A DNA stretch of 64,000 nt from Flavobacteriales bacterium (GCA_947466425.1 CANIBZ010000002.1:1-64000), one strand, 5' to 3'. Shown: positions 18,162 through 28,528, numbered from the stretch's first letter. A program made the numbers and translations. The notes: a model not told the origin generated them from the sequence alone.

Positions 18162-19271
18162 ATGAAAAAAACACTAATCCTATTCGCGACAGTTCTAACA
18201 TCGTTTGCAACCTTCGCACAAGCAGAATTAACGAATGCATTCAATGCAAATAAAGATGGTAATTTTGAAGAAGCTCTGAATTACATCAATCAAGCGTCTT
18301 CGAATCCTAAAGCAACTGCGAAAGAAAAGTATTGGAGATTCCGTGGGGATATCTACATGAACATTGCAATGGATAGCGTATTAAGCATGAAATACGCAAG
18401 TTCCTTCAATGAAGCCGTTGTCTCTTATACAAAAGCATTAGAGCTAAGTAAGGACTATGTGATGGAGATAGGCGCGGTGGTAGACAATGCACGTAGATTG
18501 GAAGAAGGAAAGGCAATAGCTGCGTACAAAGCGAGCAACACTTGCGGGGCAGCTGGTCACTACGACAACCTAATTCAGACGAGTAAAATGTTTGGTGTTT
18601 CTGACACGATCTATATTTATTACTCAGGGATTTGTCACGAGTCATGCGGAAATATTGACAAGGCTTTAGCAAATTTCACAACGTGCGCTAACCTGAACTA
18701 CCAAGCTGCAGATTGCTATACCCGCCTTGGAAACATGCTTGTGAAAGCAGGAAGAAAAGAGGAAGCCCTTAAAATTATTGGTGAAGCGCGTGCAAAGTTT
18801 CCGAAGAACTCTTCAATCCTAACAGCTGAAGTTAACATTTATATTGAAGACAAAGACTATCAGAAGGCACACGATGTATTGATTGCTTTAGCTGAGGCTG
18901 ATCCTAAGAATGAAAGTGTGTTATTCGTTTTGGGAGTGACGTATGAAAAAAACAATAATCCGGGTGAAGCGGAAAAGGTATACAACAGAGCTTTGGAATT
19001 GAATCCGACTTACTTCGATGCACACTACAACTTAGCGGTTATGAATTACAACCAAGGCGTTGAAAAATTCAAAGTGTGCGACGCTATACCACCAAGAGAA
19101 ACTGCACGCTTCGATGCGTGTAAAGCGGAAACAAAGGGAGTATTCGCAAAAGCTGCAGAGCACTTTAAGGTTTGTTACGATCAAGAGCCAGATCAAGCTT
19201 CCATTAAGAAAGTACTTCAAGAATGCTACAGAAAATCAGGTCAACCTGAGAAGGCGACTGAATTGAAATAA
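18162..19271 (+). CDS. Secreted TPR-repeat protein
   Basis: A 369-residue protein with a signal peptide (LILFATVLTSFATFAQA) followed by tetratricopeptide-like repeats. Recognisable units include ALANFTTCANLNYQAADCYTRLG, KAGRKEEALKIIGEA and GEAEKVYNRALELNPTYFDA. Several Cys residues lie in the middle region (ICHESCGN). TPR proteins are scaffolds; a periplasmic assembly role is likely but unspecific. It lies 59 bp after gyrA on the same strand and is followed by a strong terminator, so it may be co-transcribed with gyrA. Confidence 0.83.
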   Translation: MKKTLILFATVLTSFATFAQAELTNAFNANKDGNFEEALNYINQASSNPKATAKEKYWRFRGDIYMNIAMDSVLSMKYASSFNEAVVSYTKALELSKDYVMEIGAVVDNARRLEEGKAIAAYKASNTCGAAGHYDNLIQTSKMFGVSDTIYIYYSGICHESCGNIDKALANFTTCANLNYQAADCYTRLGNMLVKAGRKEEALKIIGEARAKFPKNSSILTAEVNIYIEDKDYQKAHDVLIALAEADPKNESVLFVLGVTYEKNNNPGEAEKVYNRALELNPTYFDAHYNLAVMNYNQGVEKFKVCDAIPPRETARFDACKAETKGVFAKAAEHFKVCYDQEPDQASIKKVLQECYRKSGQPEKATELK

Positions 19272-19290
19272 GATAATATTTCATGTTGAT

Positions 19291-19315
19291 AAAGGGAGCG
19301 AAAGCTCCCTTTTTT
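19291..19315 (+). terminator. Rho-independent terminator after the TPR gene
   Basis: AAGGGAGC-GAAA-GCTCCCTT followed by a T-run, 20 nt past the TPR protein stop. The GNRA-type loop and U-tract make this a classical intrinsic terminator. Confidence 0.92.
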
Positions 19316-19359
19316 AGTTTTCAACATTTAGAAAACAAAGACAATTTGACCTTCAATTT

Positions 19360-20277
19360 GTGAAAAAGAAAAGTATGTTTAATTGGTCGAAATTAATGAC
19401 GCATTCGCTGCGTAGAATAGAGCAAAACGAAATCAATCAAGTTGTTTCCTTTCCAACAGGAATAGATTTGTGGGATAAGAATGGTGGAATTCGATCACAA
19501 GAGATTTCATTGCTCGTAGCGAACAAACATTCGGGAAGCACGAGTATGGCGTTGCAAATTGCCTTGGTTAATGCCGACGCTGGAACGCCTGTTCTTTATG
19601 TGAGTTCAGATATTTCGCCAGAGCTCTTTATGTATAAAATTATGCTGCAAAGAGCAAAGGAGGAAATTCCTTCCTTTCACGAAGTGACCAACGACGTGTT
19701 GTATTGGGATTCGCTTTGCTTGAAGCATTTGGAAGATCTACACAACAAGCCGCTTTATTTCCAAGAGTTTAAAGAACCTCAACTCAATGTTGCAATGGAG
19801 GGTATTTTGAAGTTTCGAGATAAACATCCGAAGGGGCTCGTTATCATCGATAAATTGAATTATAAATACAGCGAAGGAAAGATATCTCCAGAATTACTTA
19901 AAATGTTTATATCCGGATTGAAAGATGACGTGTTGGGTAATGAAAGAGGTGTGCTGATTGTAGGGACGACGACATGTGATTTAATTGACTATTCGTATGG
20001 CAAATTCCCGTCACTTTTGAGCGTGTACAATTGGAATTTAATGGAGCATGATATGAGCCGCGTGTTTATGTTACGGAAGGACATTAATGCTTGGATGAAC
20101 AACGATTATTTCCGTCCCGATTTTTTATTCTCCTCAGGTGTAGCAATAACTGCGGATGCTCGGGTTAGAGACGAAGAAGAGTTCTTGTATTATCATTCTA
20201 CACACAGTCAATTTTACAATAAATCAAATCCTGTGATTAAACCTCTAGACGAGGACGATCTGGACAGTCCGTTCTAA
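19360..20277 (+). CDS. DnaB-C-like RecA-fold protein with degenerate Walker A
   Basis: A 305-residue protein resembling the C-terminal (RecA-fold) domain of replicative helicase DnaB without the N-terminal domain. The region EISLLVANKHSGSTSMALQIA (residues 48-68) aligns with the DnaB P-loop, but the invariant Lys is missing (SGST in place of GKT). VLYVSSDISPELFMYKIM matches the DnaB segment around the catalytic Glu, which is Asp here. A Walker-B-like VIIDKL (161-166) follows. ATP hydrolysis is therefore doubtful. The start is GTG 19360 or ATG 19375, five codons later. It converges with the LysM gene (4-bp overlap). Function unknown. Confidence 0.68.
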   Translation: MKKKSMFNWSKLMTHSLRRIEQNEINQVVSFPTGIDLWDKNGGIRSQEISLLVANKHSGSTSMALQIALVNADAGTPVLYVSSDISPELFMYKIMLQRAKEEIPSFHEVTNDVLYWDSLCLKHLEDLHNKPLYFQEFKEPQLNVAMEGILKFRDKHPKGLVIIDKLNYKYSEGKISPELLKMFISGLKDDVLGNERGVLIVGTTTCDLIDYSYGKFPSLLSVYNWNLMEHDMSRVFMLRKDINAWMNNDYFRPDFLFSSGVAITADARVRDEEEFLYYHSTHSQFYNKSNPVIKPLDEDDLDSPF

Positions 20278-21419
20278 CGTACTCGAATCTTTTCACCAAC
20301 ATGCAAGGTTTTCGATTCCTTGATATTATTTAGTTTGCAGATTTTAGAAACGCTTGTCTTGTTTTTTGAAGCGATTTTTGAGAGTGTATCTCCTGACTTC
20401 ACGGTATAATATTTTTTGTTGTTTGACGAGTTGTCCTTGGGCTGATTGGTTTTATTTCCTGAAACAATTAGCTTTTGTCCAACTTTCAATTTGCTAGTTT
20501 CCTTGATGTTGTTTTTTTCGCAAATACTTTTAACTGAAGTATTCTCTTCTTTTGCAATTGAAGATAAAGTTTCACCTGAGCGAACTACATGTGTTCGTGT
20601 TTTACTTTCGTCACTTGTCTTAGAAGTTGGTGATTCCATCATTGAATTTTGTCCAGCATCGCCCTCGTTTTGTATTTCAGAGATGCTTTCCACCTCTTTA
20701 ACTTTCAGAACTGATTCTGTCATGCATGGACAAATGCGCGCGCGCGTGATGGAGTCAGTTTGAAATTCTTTGTAAGGTTTAAATTCAAGTATTTTGCTTT
20801 TTACAGCAGGAAAACCTTTGTAGTTGCCGTCTGTGTTTTGTTCCCAATACTTTAGCGCTTGTTGATTGCTAATGCCGCAAAACTGCATTAACGTAAATGC
20901 GCTAAGCATTCCACTCTGGTGCCATCCGTTCCAACAGTGGATATAAATGGGAGCGATTTCTTGCGCATAAATAAGTTTGTTTAGATCAGTGAAGATTCCC
21001 TTCACCACATCTGGATTTAAATCGGGAAGACATCTGTAGTTAAATCCAAGCTCTTGCAAAGAATCTAACATTGGAGTAGGATAGTCTTGATCGAAATATT
21101 TTGAGTAGAGATAAATCGCGCCGCCGAATCCAGAAGTTCTCAGGTTGCTCAAGCCCCAATAGGGCAATGGGTGCGAATTATATGTTTTTGGTTCTGCTTC
21201 TTTTCTATGAAAGTTGTTCGACCCCCCGCGGTAAAGCACGTTATTTAATACAACGCGCATGTTGCGCACTCCGAACAGACTATCAGGTCCTTCCCCTTTA
21301 TTGTTCACCAGTTTGGTTTGAACGCTGTCTAACCCAAATACATCCTTTTGGGCAAAGCACAATTCATGAAAGAACAAAAAAGCAACTAAAAAAGTAATTC
21401 TGCGCAAAGTTATAATCAT
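20274..21419 (-). CDS. Secreted tyrosine-phosphatase-fold protein with two LysM domains
   Basis: The ATG at 21419 gives 381 residues with a signal peptide (ITFLVAFLFFHELCFAQ); the ORF track start at 21440 is a TTG. Residues ~50-210 look like a dual-specificity/PTP-type domain: the P-loop reads IHCWNGWHQSGML, i.e. HCX5-SG with Gln where the phosphate-binding Arg should be. After a Ser/Thr-rich linker come two LysM peptidoglycan-binding repeats (VVRSGETLSSIAKEENTS, YTVKSGDTLSKIASKNKTS). It is probably a wall-attached periplasmic protein; loss of the Arg suggests phosphate binding or altered chemistry rather than normal phosphatase activity. Confidence 0.8.
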   Translation of the reverse strand: MIITLRRITFLVAFLFFHELCFAQKDVFGLDSVQTKLVNNKGEGPDSLFGVRNMRVVLNNVLYRGGSNNFHRKEAEPKTYNSHPLPYWGLSNLRTSGFGGAIYLYSKYFDQDYPTPMLDSLQELGFNYRCLPDLNPDVVKGIFTDLNKLIYAQEIAPIYIHCWNGWHQSGMLSAFTLMQFCGISNQQALKYWEQNTDGNYKGFPAVKSKILEFKPYKEFQTDSITRARICPCMTESVLKVKEVESISEIQNEGDAGQNSMMESPTSKTSDESKTRTHVVRSGETLSSIAKEENTSVKSICEKNNIKETSKLKVGQKLIVSGNKTNQPKDNSSNNKKYYTVKSGDTLSKIASKNKTSVSKICKLNNIKESKTLHVGEKIRVR

Positions 21420-21482
21420 AATTATAAAATTAGCACTCAATGAAAGAGCTACTAGGGACCAAGAACTCCTTTTTCGAACGAC

Positions 21483-21959
21483 TTATTGTGCATATTCAAA
21501 TAGCTCTTTGGTGGAATAGCTGCTGTAATAATTCAAGAAGCGGTTTTTCCAACCCACATTGTTAGCCGGTAAATGATGAAACAAGTCGCGGAATCCCTTG
21601 CATTGCTCTTTCATGTAGGAGCGAAAAGCAAACTGATCGTTTTCATTCAAACTAGCGAAAGCCAACAAACAGCGCAAAGTTGCAATGTTCAAGTTGTCGA
21701 ATAAGTGCCAGCGCGAAAGCGGACCGTTCATCACATGCACTCTTCCATCTTTCAAAAAGACAATCATGCAATCGCCATTTTTACGAAGGTGAATCATTTT
21801 TCCAGGCTCATATCCCAGTCGCGCCGCGTGACTCGTGCTGAAACCAGCTTGCTGATTAAATCCGTTGTTGTTAAAGATTTTCCACAACTTAGGACCGGCT
21901 GTGAATAGAGGCAAGAAATCCGATGTGGTCTCGCTGAAGTAAGGGTTTTGTGTTTTCAT
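21483..21959 (-). CDS. Hypothetical protein (158 aa)
   Basis: I do not recognise a family. The product is cytoplasmic-looking with no signal peptide or membrane helix. It has a central beta-rich stretch (MIHLRKNGDCMIVFLKDGRVHVMNG), followed by a helical C-terminal half rich in Phe, Tyr and Asn. It is divergent from pfkA. The start codon overlaps a perfect inverted repeat (21959-21979), so expression is likely controlled by a repressor or by mRNA structure at the start. Confidence 0.6.
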   Translation of the reverse strand: MKTQNPYFSETTSDFLPLFTAGPKLWKIFNNNGFNQQAGFSTSHAARLGYEPGKMIHLRKNGDCMIVFLKDGRVHVMNGPLSRWHLFDNLNIATLRCLLAFASLNENDQFAFRSYMKEQCKGFRDLFHHLPANNVGWKNRFLNYYSSYSTKELFEYAQ

Positions 21960-21979
21960 GAGACAAATGTTTTGTCTCA
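21959..21979 (-). promoter_or_regulatory. Inverted repeat over the start of the 158-aa hypothetical gene
   Basis: TGAGACAAA-TGT-TTTGTCTCA, perfect 9-nt arms with a 3-nt centre. Its edge overlaps the first base of the start codon at 21957-21959. It could be an operator or an mRNA hairpin that blocks the ribosome. Confidence 0.6.
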
Positions 21980-22031
21980 GGTCGTAATGTATTTACGAGA
22001 TGATTTTTGAAAGAAAATTATTTTTATTTGG

Positions 22032-22056
22032 ACTTAGTGTAAAATTTACACTAAGT
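22032..22056 (+). promoter_or_regulatory. 25-bp palindromic operator candidate upstream of pfkA
   Basis: ACTTAGTGTAAA-A-TTTACACTAAGT, perfect 12-nt arms around one base, 20 bp before the pfkA start. Size and symmetry are those of a dimeric repressor site (TetR, GntR or MarR class); no such regulator gene is adjacent. Confidence 0.7.
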
Positions 22057-22076
22057 TAGCATTCTAGTTTAGAAAC

Positions 22077-24067
<1,991 letters not shown>

Positions 24068-24110
24068 TTGAAGAGAAATCATAGTTTGAAACAACAGTAA
24101 AAAAAGAGAA

Positions 24111-24974
24111 ATGATACTTATAGCTGATAGCGGGTCCACTAAATGTGATTGGGCTCTCATTGACGAGAAAGGATCTCGATTAGGGAATTTTGAAACGATG
24201 GGTTTGAATCCATATTTTCACGATGAGAAAGTTGTTGAAGGTGCCATTCGAGGAAATGCACCTCTGGCCCTTTACGCCGATAAAATTTCTCATGTTTATT
24301 TTTACGGGGCTGGAAGCAGCACGCCAACGATGTGTGGAATTATTGAACGCGGTCTGCGTGCTGTTTTTCCAACTGCTGAATTATTGATTGAACACGATTT
24401 GTTGGGAAGTGCTTATTCAACATACGACGGAGAGCCTTGCATTTCTTGTATACTTGGAACAGGAAGCAATTCTTGTTTCTTCGATGGAAAAGATATTCAT
24501 GAGTCTGTTCCTTCATTGGCTTACATCTTAGGCGATGAAGCGAGTGGTTCTTACTTTGGTAAGATTTTGTTGCGCGAATATTTCTACAAAAAACTTCCAG
24601 CTGAAATCGCTGAAGCGTTTGAGAAGAGTTTCCCACTAAGCAAAGACGAATTCATTTCGAAAATATACCGCGAGCCAAACGCAAACGTTTACCTTGCAAG
24701 TTTCACGCGCTTCATTGGAAACTTCGCTCATCATCCACATGTGATGAATTGGGTAGTGAATGGTATGCGCGAATTCTTAGATATTCATGTGAAGTCCTTT
24801 GAAAATTGGGACAAAGTTCCTGTTCATTTCGTTGGCTCGATCTCTCACTATTTCAAACATTGTTTGGAAGAAGCATGCAGATTGGAAGGTGTGAGATTGG
24901 GTAACATCATTAAGAAACCTATCGACGGTTTGGTGAAGTACCATGTAAAATACGTATTTCATCACGCAGAATGA
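24111..24974 (+). CDS. BadF/BadG-type ATPase, N-acetylglucosamine kinase-like
   Basis: A 287-residue member of the ASKHA sugar-kinase fold. The phosphate-1 motif is ADSGSTKCDWALID at the N terminus, and the phosphate-2/adenosine-type motif is CILGTGSNSCFFDG, followed by LGDEASGSYFGK. Bacteroidota proteins of this type are annotated as N-acetylglucosamine kinases; the substrate here is inferred. The gene lies 43 bp after gap and overlaps pgmB by 4 bp, so it belongs to a sugar-phosphate operon. Confidence 0.86.
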   Translation: MILIADSGSTKCDWALIDEKGSRLGNFETMGLNPYFHDEKVVEGAIRGNAPLALYADKISHVYFYGAGSSTPTMCGIIERGLRAVFPTAELLIEHDLLGSAYSTYDGEPCISCILGTGSNSCFFDGKDIHESVPSLAYILGDEASGSYFGKILLREYFYKKLPAEIAEAFEKSFPLSKDEFISKIYREPNANVYLASFTRFIGNFAHHPHVMNWVVNGMREFLDIHVKSFENWDKVPVHFVGSISHYFKHCLEEACRLEGVRLGNIIKKPIDGLVKYHVKYVFHHAE

Positions 24975-25597
24975 AAGGAGCCATTTTCGATTTAGACGGT
25001 GTCTTGGTAGATACTGCGAAGTATCATTATCAAGCTTGGAAGCGATTAGCAAATTCTGTTGGGGTTGAATTTTCATTGGATGACAACGAACATTTAAAAG
25101 GTGTAAGTCGTGCTGAATCTTTGGAAATCATTTTAAAGAAAGGAAACATTGCGAAATCGGCAGAGGAGAAGCAAGCACTCATGGACGTAAAGAATGAATG
25201 GTATTTGGAATTGGCTGCAGAAATGAATGCCGATGAAGCATTGCCCGGAGCCATTCCTTTCCTAGAATCTTGTAAGTCGAAAGGAATTAAAATCGCATTG
25301 GGCTCTTCTTCGAAGAATGCCCCGATGATTTTAGAACGTTTAGGGATTACGCATTTTTTCGATGCTATTGTAGATGGAAATGTCGTTTCCAAATCGAAGC
25401 CTGATCCAACAGTCTTTTTAACAGCTGCTGAAAAACTCGGATTAACTCCAAGTGAATGCATCGTTTTCGAAGATGCTATTTCAGGTGTTCAAGCTGCTAA
25501 AACCGGAGGGTTTTATTGTGTGGGCATTGGAACGAAAGAAGTTCTTCCACTTGCCGATGAGATTGCAACTACGCTCGGAGAGTATAGTGTGAGGTAA
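24971..25597 (+). CDS. pgmB: Beta-phosphoglucomutase-like HAD hydrolase
   Basis: A 208-residue HAD phosphatase-fold protein with the beta-phosphoglucomutase pattern: DLDGVLVDTAKYHYQAWKRL (nucleophile and acid Asp pair), LKGVSRAESLEIIL in the cap, SSSKNA (motif II) and KSKPDPTVFLTAAEKLG with FEDAISGVQAAK (motifs III and IV). It should interconvert beta-glucose 1-phosphate and glucose 6-phosphate from maltose or trehalose breakdown. No disaccharide phosphorylase is in the window. The ATG overlaps the end of the kinase gene (ATGA), indicating coupling. Confidence 0.93.
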   Translation: MKGAIFDLDGVLVDTAKYHYQAWKRLANSVGVEFSLDDNEHLKGVSRAESLEIILKKGNIAKSAEEKQALMDVKNEWYLELAAEMNADEALPGAIPFLESCKSKGIKIALGSSSKNAPMILERLGITHFFDAIVDGNVVSKSKPDPTVFLTAAEKLGLTPSECIVFEDAISGVQAAKTGGFYCVGIGTKEVLPLADEIATTLGEYSVR

Positions 25598-25598
25598 C

Positions 25599-27746
25599 TC
25601 AATCCCACCACATGTGCTGGTAGTTAGACATGTCAGGCTGACTCCAATCGCCGCGACCGTTGTAAAACTCAACGTCTCCATCGTCGTAGAGTGTAAACAG
25701 TTTTGATGCGCCGTAGTTGTTAAGTGTTACAATATAGGCCTTCTCGTTTTCTCTTCGTTCGAATAAAAAACTGCTGAAGTTGCGATATCCTTTCAATCCA
25801 TAATCAACTTCAGATTGTAAGCTGTTCGCATAGAAATATCCGCTGTTGAATGGAAAAAACTTAACGAGCATTTCATTGAAAGATGCGATACCATGGTAGT
25901 CTTCGGTTGTGAGTTGGAAAGTACAGTATCCCGCTTGTTTTGATTTTTTTGTAATGGTGAATCCTCTTGAAACTAATATGGAGTCTATCTGTTGTTCATG
26001 CGGGTCATAAGCGCTTACTGGAGCATTAAACGTATACGAAATTTCTCCATCAACCTTAACATACGCATTTGGTAGGAAAGTGTATCCATTTTGATTGCAA
26101 TACTCAACTACCTTCCAAATGATTTCTGCTTCTTGATCTATTTTTTCTTTTTCAACGAAACTCGGAGAAGGGTCTTGAATACTGTTGTTGTAGAATTGTC
26201 TTATATAGGTTGAAATCACGGCTGCTCTCCACACTTTAAGTTCGTCTTTAGGAGCAGAAACGATCTTTACAGGTTCTATTTTTTCGCATTTCCCGAGTTT
26301 GAATCCGGAAGAATAAAAGCAATTGCGCAGCGTATTTCCCAACGAATCTTTTTGAATCCAATTTCCATTCAGTAAATCGTTGATATAATGTTTCTCGGTT
26401 TTTAATTTTCCGTTTCGATAGAAATCTCTTTCGGTTTGTTCTTTTTCATGAAGAACAAGTTCCCATTTGAAATTCCCATTTTCGTAGAATTGCTCAATGT
26501 GCTGATCTGTAATGCCGTCTTTGTAGGTGTAGTAGGACTGAGATTGCATTTTGCCAGGGGAGTAATAAGTGGCCATCAACTGCTTTGTATTCCCGCTTCC
26601 AATATTTGGAGTTAGGTTTAAGTGTTTCATGCTGCCGTCCTCGAAATACTCTGCGCTTAGCGTGTCGTTTTTCGCTCTGTAATAGGTTTTTCTTTTGAGT
26701 TGTCCAGTTTCGAAGTAAGCGTAGTATTCCGAAATTTCCGAGGGGCCGTGATAGTATATGGTAATGTCATTCGGAATCCCATTGTCGAAATAGGATTTCT
26801 CGAAGCCTCTTCCGTCGAGTAATATTTCTTTTTCGTAAACCACTTGTCCCTTTTCGTTATAACGAGTGGTTTTAGGCACAGGCCAATAATATTTTTCGTC
26901 GTTGAATACTTCTGTCGTTGCAATTTTTCCAGTGTTGTAGTTATAACTAACCCAAGTGCCAATGCCGAAGTCGTCTTTGTAGGATTTTACCTCAGAAAGT
27001 TTTCCATCGAAAAAATAAGTACGCCATTCACCATTTTTTCTGCCGTCGACATATTGTCCTTTTGAAATGAGCACGCCTTCTTCGTTGTAGGATTCATAAG
27101 GGCCGTTTAAGCCAAGATCATATTGCGCCAACGCGTTTTTTGTATATGAATAGGTGCTGAGTGTGTTTAGTTTTCCATTTTGAAAGTAGGTCTTACTTAC
27201 CCCAACGATAACAACTTGCCAACCGTATCCTTCAGAATCAATCGTGTGCTCAGGAATGACATCCGATGAAAAACCTTTGAGTTCTTCAGCGCGAAGCGCG
27301 GCATAAGATTCAACGGATTGTAGTTTGCCATTCGGATAATAATGAGAATCTTGCCAGCAGCGTCTGCCGGTTTGATCGTGGTAGTATTTTGTTGTGCGTT
27401 CTAATTTCCCGTCTTCTCGGTATTGTTTGTATTCCGCTATGGTGCTATCGCGCTTCACACGTTCGAAGTGTGTTCGCTTTCGCGTTGGGTTGATGTAGTT
27501 CGTTGTTTCAAGTTGAATGATTCCTTTTTTGAATATGCGCTTCTCGTATACCTCAGCGGTATTCGCCATATACTGAATGCATGTGCCATCCATAAGGTTG
27601 CTTGGAGAAACATCCCAGTAGGTTGAGAAGAAGTAGTTACTACCTTTTTTGTTATACGGATTGAAAATGCATTGAATCTCTTGTGCCGAACTGCAAACAG
27701 GTTGTCCGAGAATTAAGAGGCAAAGAATTAAAACAATTTTATTCAT
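25599..27746 (-). CDS. Secreted YwqK/MORN-type repeat protein
   Basis: A 715-residue protein with a signal peptide (IVLILCLLILGQPVCSSAQ). Residues ~75-490 are a long run of YwqK/MORN-like repeats, visible as x-YY-x-NGK-L-x units (HYYPNGKLQSVESY, YFQNGKLNTLSTY, YFFDGKLSEVKSY, DFYRNGKLKTEKHY). The C-terminal ~215 residues contain no repeat I recognise. Such proteins are common in Bacteroidota envelopes; the name antitoxin often attached to YwqK comes from a B. subtilis relative and is not evidence here. It ends 1 bp from the convergent pgmB stop. Confidence 0.75.
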   Translation of the reverse strand: MNKIVLILCLLILGQPVCSSAQEIQCIFNPYNKKGSNYFFSTYWDVSPSNLMDGTCIQYMANTAEVYEKRIFKKGIIQLETTNYINPTRKRTHFERVKRDSTIAEYKQYREDGKLERTTKYYHDQTGRRCWQDSHYYPNGKLQSVESYAALRAEELKGFSSDVIPEHTIDSEGYGWQVVIVGVSKTYFQNGKLNTLSTYSYTKNALAQYDLGLNGPYESYNEEGVLISKGQYVDGRKNGEWRTYFFDGKLSEVKSYKDDFGIGTWVSYNYNTGKIATTEVFNDEKYYWPVPKTTRYNEKGQVVYEKEILLDGRGFEKSYFDNGIPNDITIYYHGPSEISEYYAYFETGQLKRKTYYRAKNDTLSAEYFEDGSMKHLNLTPNIGSGNTKQLMATYYSPGKMQSQSYYTYKDGITDQHIEQFYENGNFKWELVLHEKEQTERDFYRNGKLKTEKHYINDLLNGNWIQKDSLGNTLRNCFYSSGFKLGKCEKIEPVKIVSAPKDELKVWRAAVISTYIRQFYNNSIQDPSPSFVEKEKIDQEAEIIWKVVEYCNQNGYTFLPNAYVKVDGEISYTFNAPVSAYDPHEQQIDSILVSRGFTITKKSKQAGYCTFQLTTEDYHGIASFNEMLVKFFPFNSGYFYANSLQSEVDYGLKGYRNFSSFLFERRENEKAYIVTLNNYGASKLFTLYDDGDVEFYNGRGDWSQPDMSNYQHMWWD

Positions 27747-27864
27747 TGGTATAAAGGTATAGAAGTCTTGCTGTACAAGCTAAACCAATCATGGTTCAAT
27801 CTTGAATAAGGATAACTAGCACATAAGGATTCGGGAACTTTCAGTGTAAAATTTCAAAACTCAA

Positions 27865-27896
27865 TTTGGAGTAATGACACTTATAAGTTACATTTG
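27865..27896 (+). promoter_or_regulatory. Bacteroidota-type promoter for the HigB/HigA-like pair (leaderless)
   Basis: TTTG (27865-27868), 20 nt, TACATTTG (27889-27896). The toxin ATG is only 2 nt after the -7 box, so the transcript probably starts at the AUG itself. Confidence 0.68.
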
Positions 27897-27898
27897 AT

Positions 27899-28243
27899 AT
27901 GCAGAAAATTCGAAGAATAGTATTTTACGGAGATTATTTTAATCGATTCTATTATGAGCAAGATATTAGAGTCAGGAAGAAGATTAATTGGCTAATTGAA
28001 TTGGTTGTAACTCACCAGAAGTTATCCAGCAACCACATGAAGAGTATTCGGAATGTAAAAGGATTGTTTGAACTTCGGGTTATGCTTGGAACGAATTGTT
28101 GGAGAATTTTTTGCTTTTTTGATGAAGGGAATATTGTGGTATTGCTGAATGGATTTGTTAAGAAGGATCAGAAAACTCCAATGAGAGAAATAGAAAAAGC
28201 GAAACTATTAATGTACAAATATCATGAAGAAAGAAAAAGGTAA
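27899..28243 (+). CDS. HigB-like toxin (RelE/ParE superfamily, Gp49 type)
   Basis: A 114-residue protein of the phage-derived Gp49-like/HigB family: KGLFELRVMLGTNCWRIFCFF followed by NIVVLLNGFVKKDQKTPMREIEKA, the usual core plus the C-terminal AKxxxxxY helix. Relatives cut mRNA on the ribosome. Its 3' end overlaps the antitoxin gene by 20 bp, and the toxin-first order is typical of higBA. The promoter sits directly against the start codon. Confidence 0.88.
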   Translation: MQKIRRIVFYGDYFNRFYYEQDIRVRKKINWLIELVVTHQKLSSNHMKSIRNVKGLFELRVMLGTNCWRIFCFFDEGNIVVLLNGFVKKDQKTPMREIEKAKLLMYKYHEERKR

Positions 28244-28526
28244 ATTAACAACTTGGTCGGAATTTAAGGATGAGCACTTTGGTCTAATTGGAACTCCTGA
28301 GCGAGATGCGTATGAAAGAGATGCTACGGCATTTGTAATCGGAATGCGATTACGTGCATATAGAGAGGAAGCTAACCTTACTCAAGAACAGTTTGCTCAA
28401 AAAGTGAACAAGAAACGCAGTTATATTTCTCGTATTGAAAACGACGGACGCAACATGACGTTGAAGACGCTTTTGGAATTGTTCGAAGTTGGTTTGGGAA
28501 AAAAGGTTACAATTGAAATTAAATAA
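28224..28526 (+). CDS. HigA-like XRE-family antitoxin
   Basis: A 100-residue protein. Residues ~40-95 form an XRE helix-turn-helix (LRAYREEANLTQEQFAQKVNKKRSYISRIEND), and the N-terminal ~35 residues, WSEFKDEHFGLIGTPERDAYE, are the toxin-facing segment common in HigA partners of Gp49-like toxins. It should neutralise the upstream toxin and repress the operon. It overlaps the toxin by 20 bp, and the SdpI-like gene follows after 2 bp. Confidence 0.88.
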   Translation: MKKEKGKLTTWSEFKDEHFGLIGTPERDAYERDATAFVIGMRLRAYREEANLTQEQFAQKVNKKRSYISRIENDGRNMTLKTLLELFEVGLGKKVTIEIK

Positions 28527-28528
28527 TC

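Noticed and set aside
20730-20745. Short alternating GC run inside the LysM gene
   Set aside because: It encodes Arg-Ala-Arg in frame and is only about 11 nt; too short for a structural call.
25599-27746. YwqK antitoxin of a toxin-antitoxin system
   Set aside because: The name comes from a distant relative; here the protein is secreted, long and repetitive, and no toxin gene is adjacent in the same operon.
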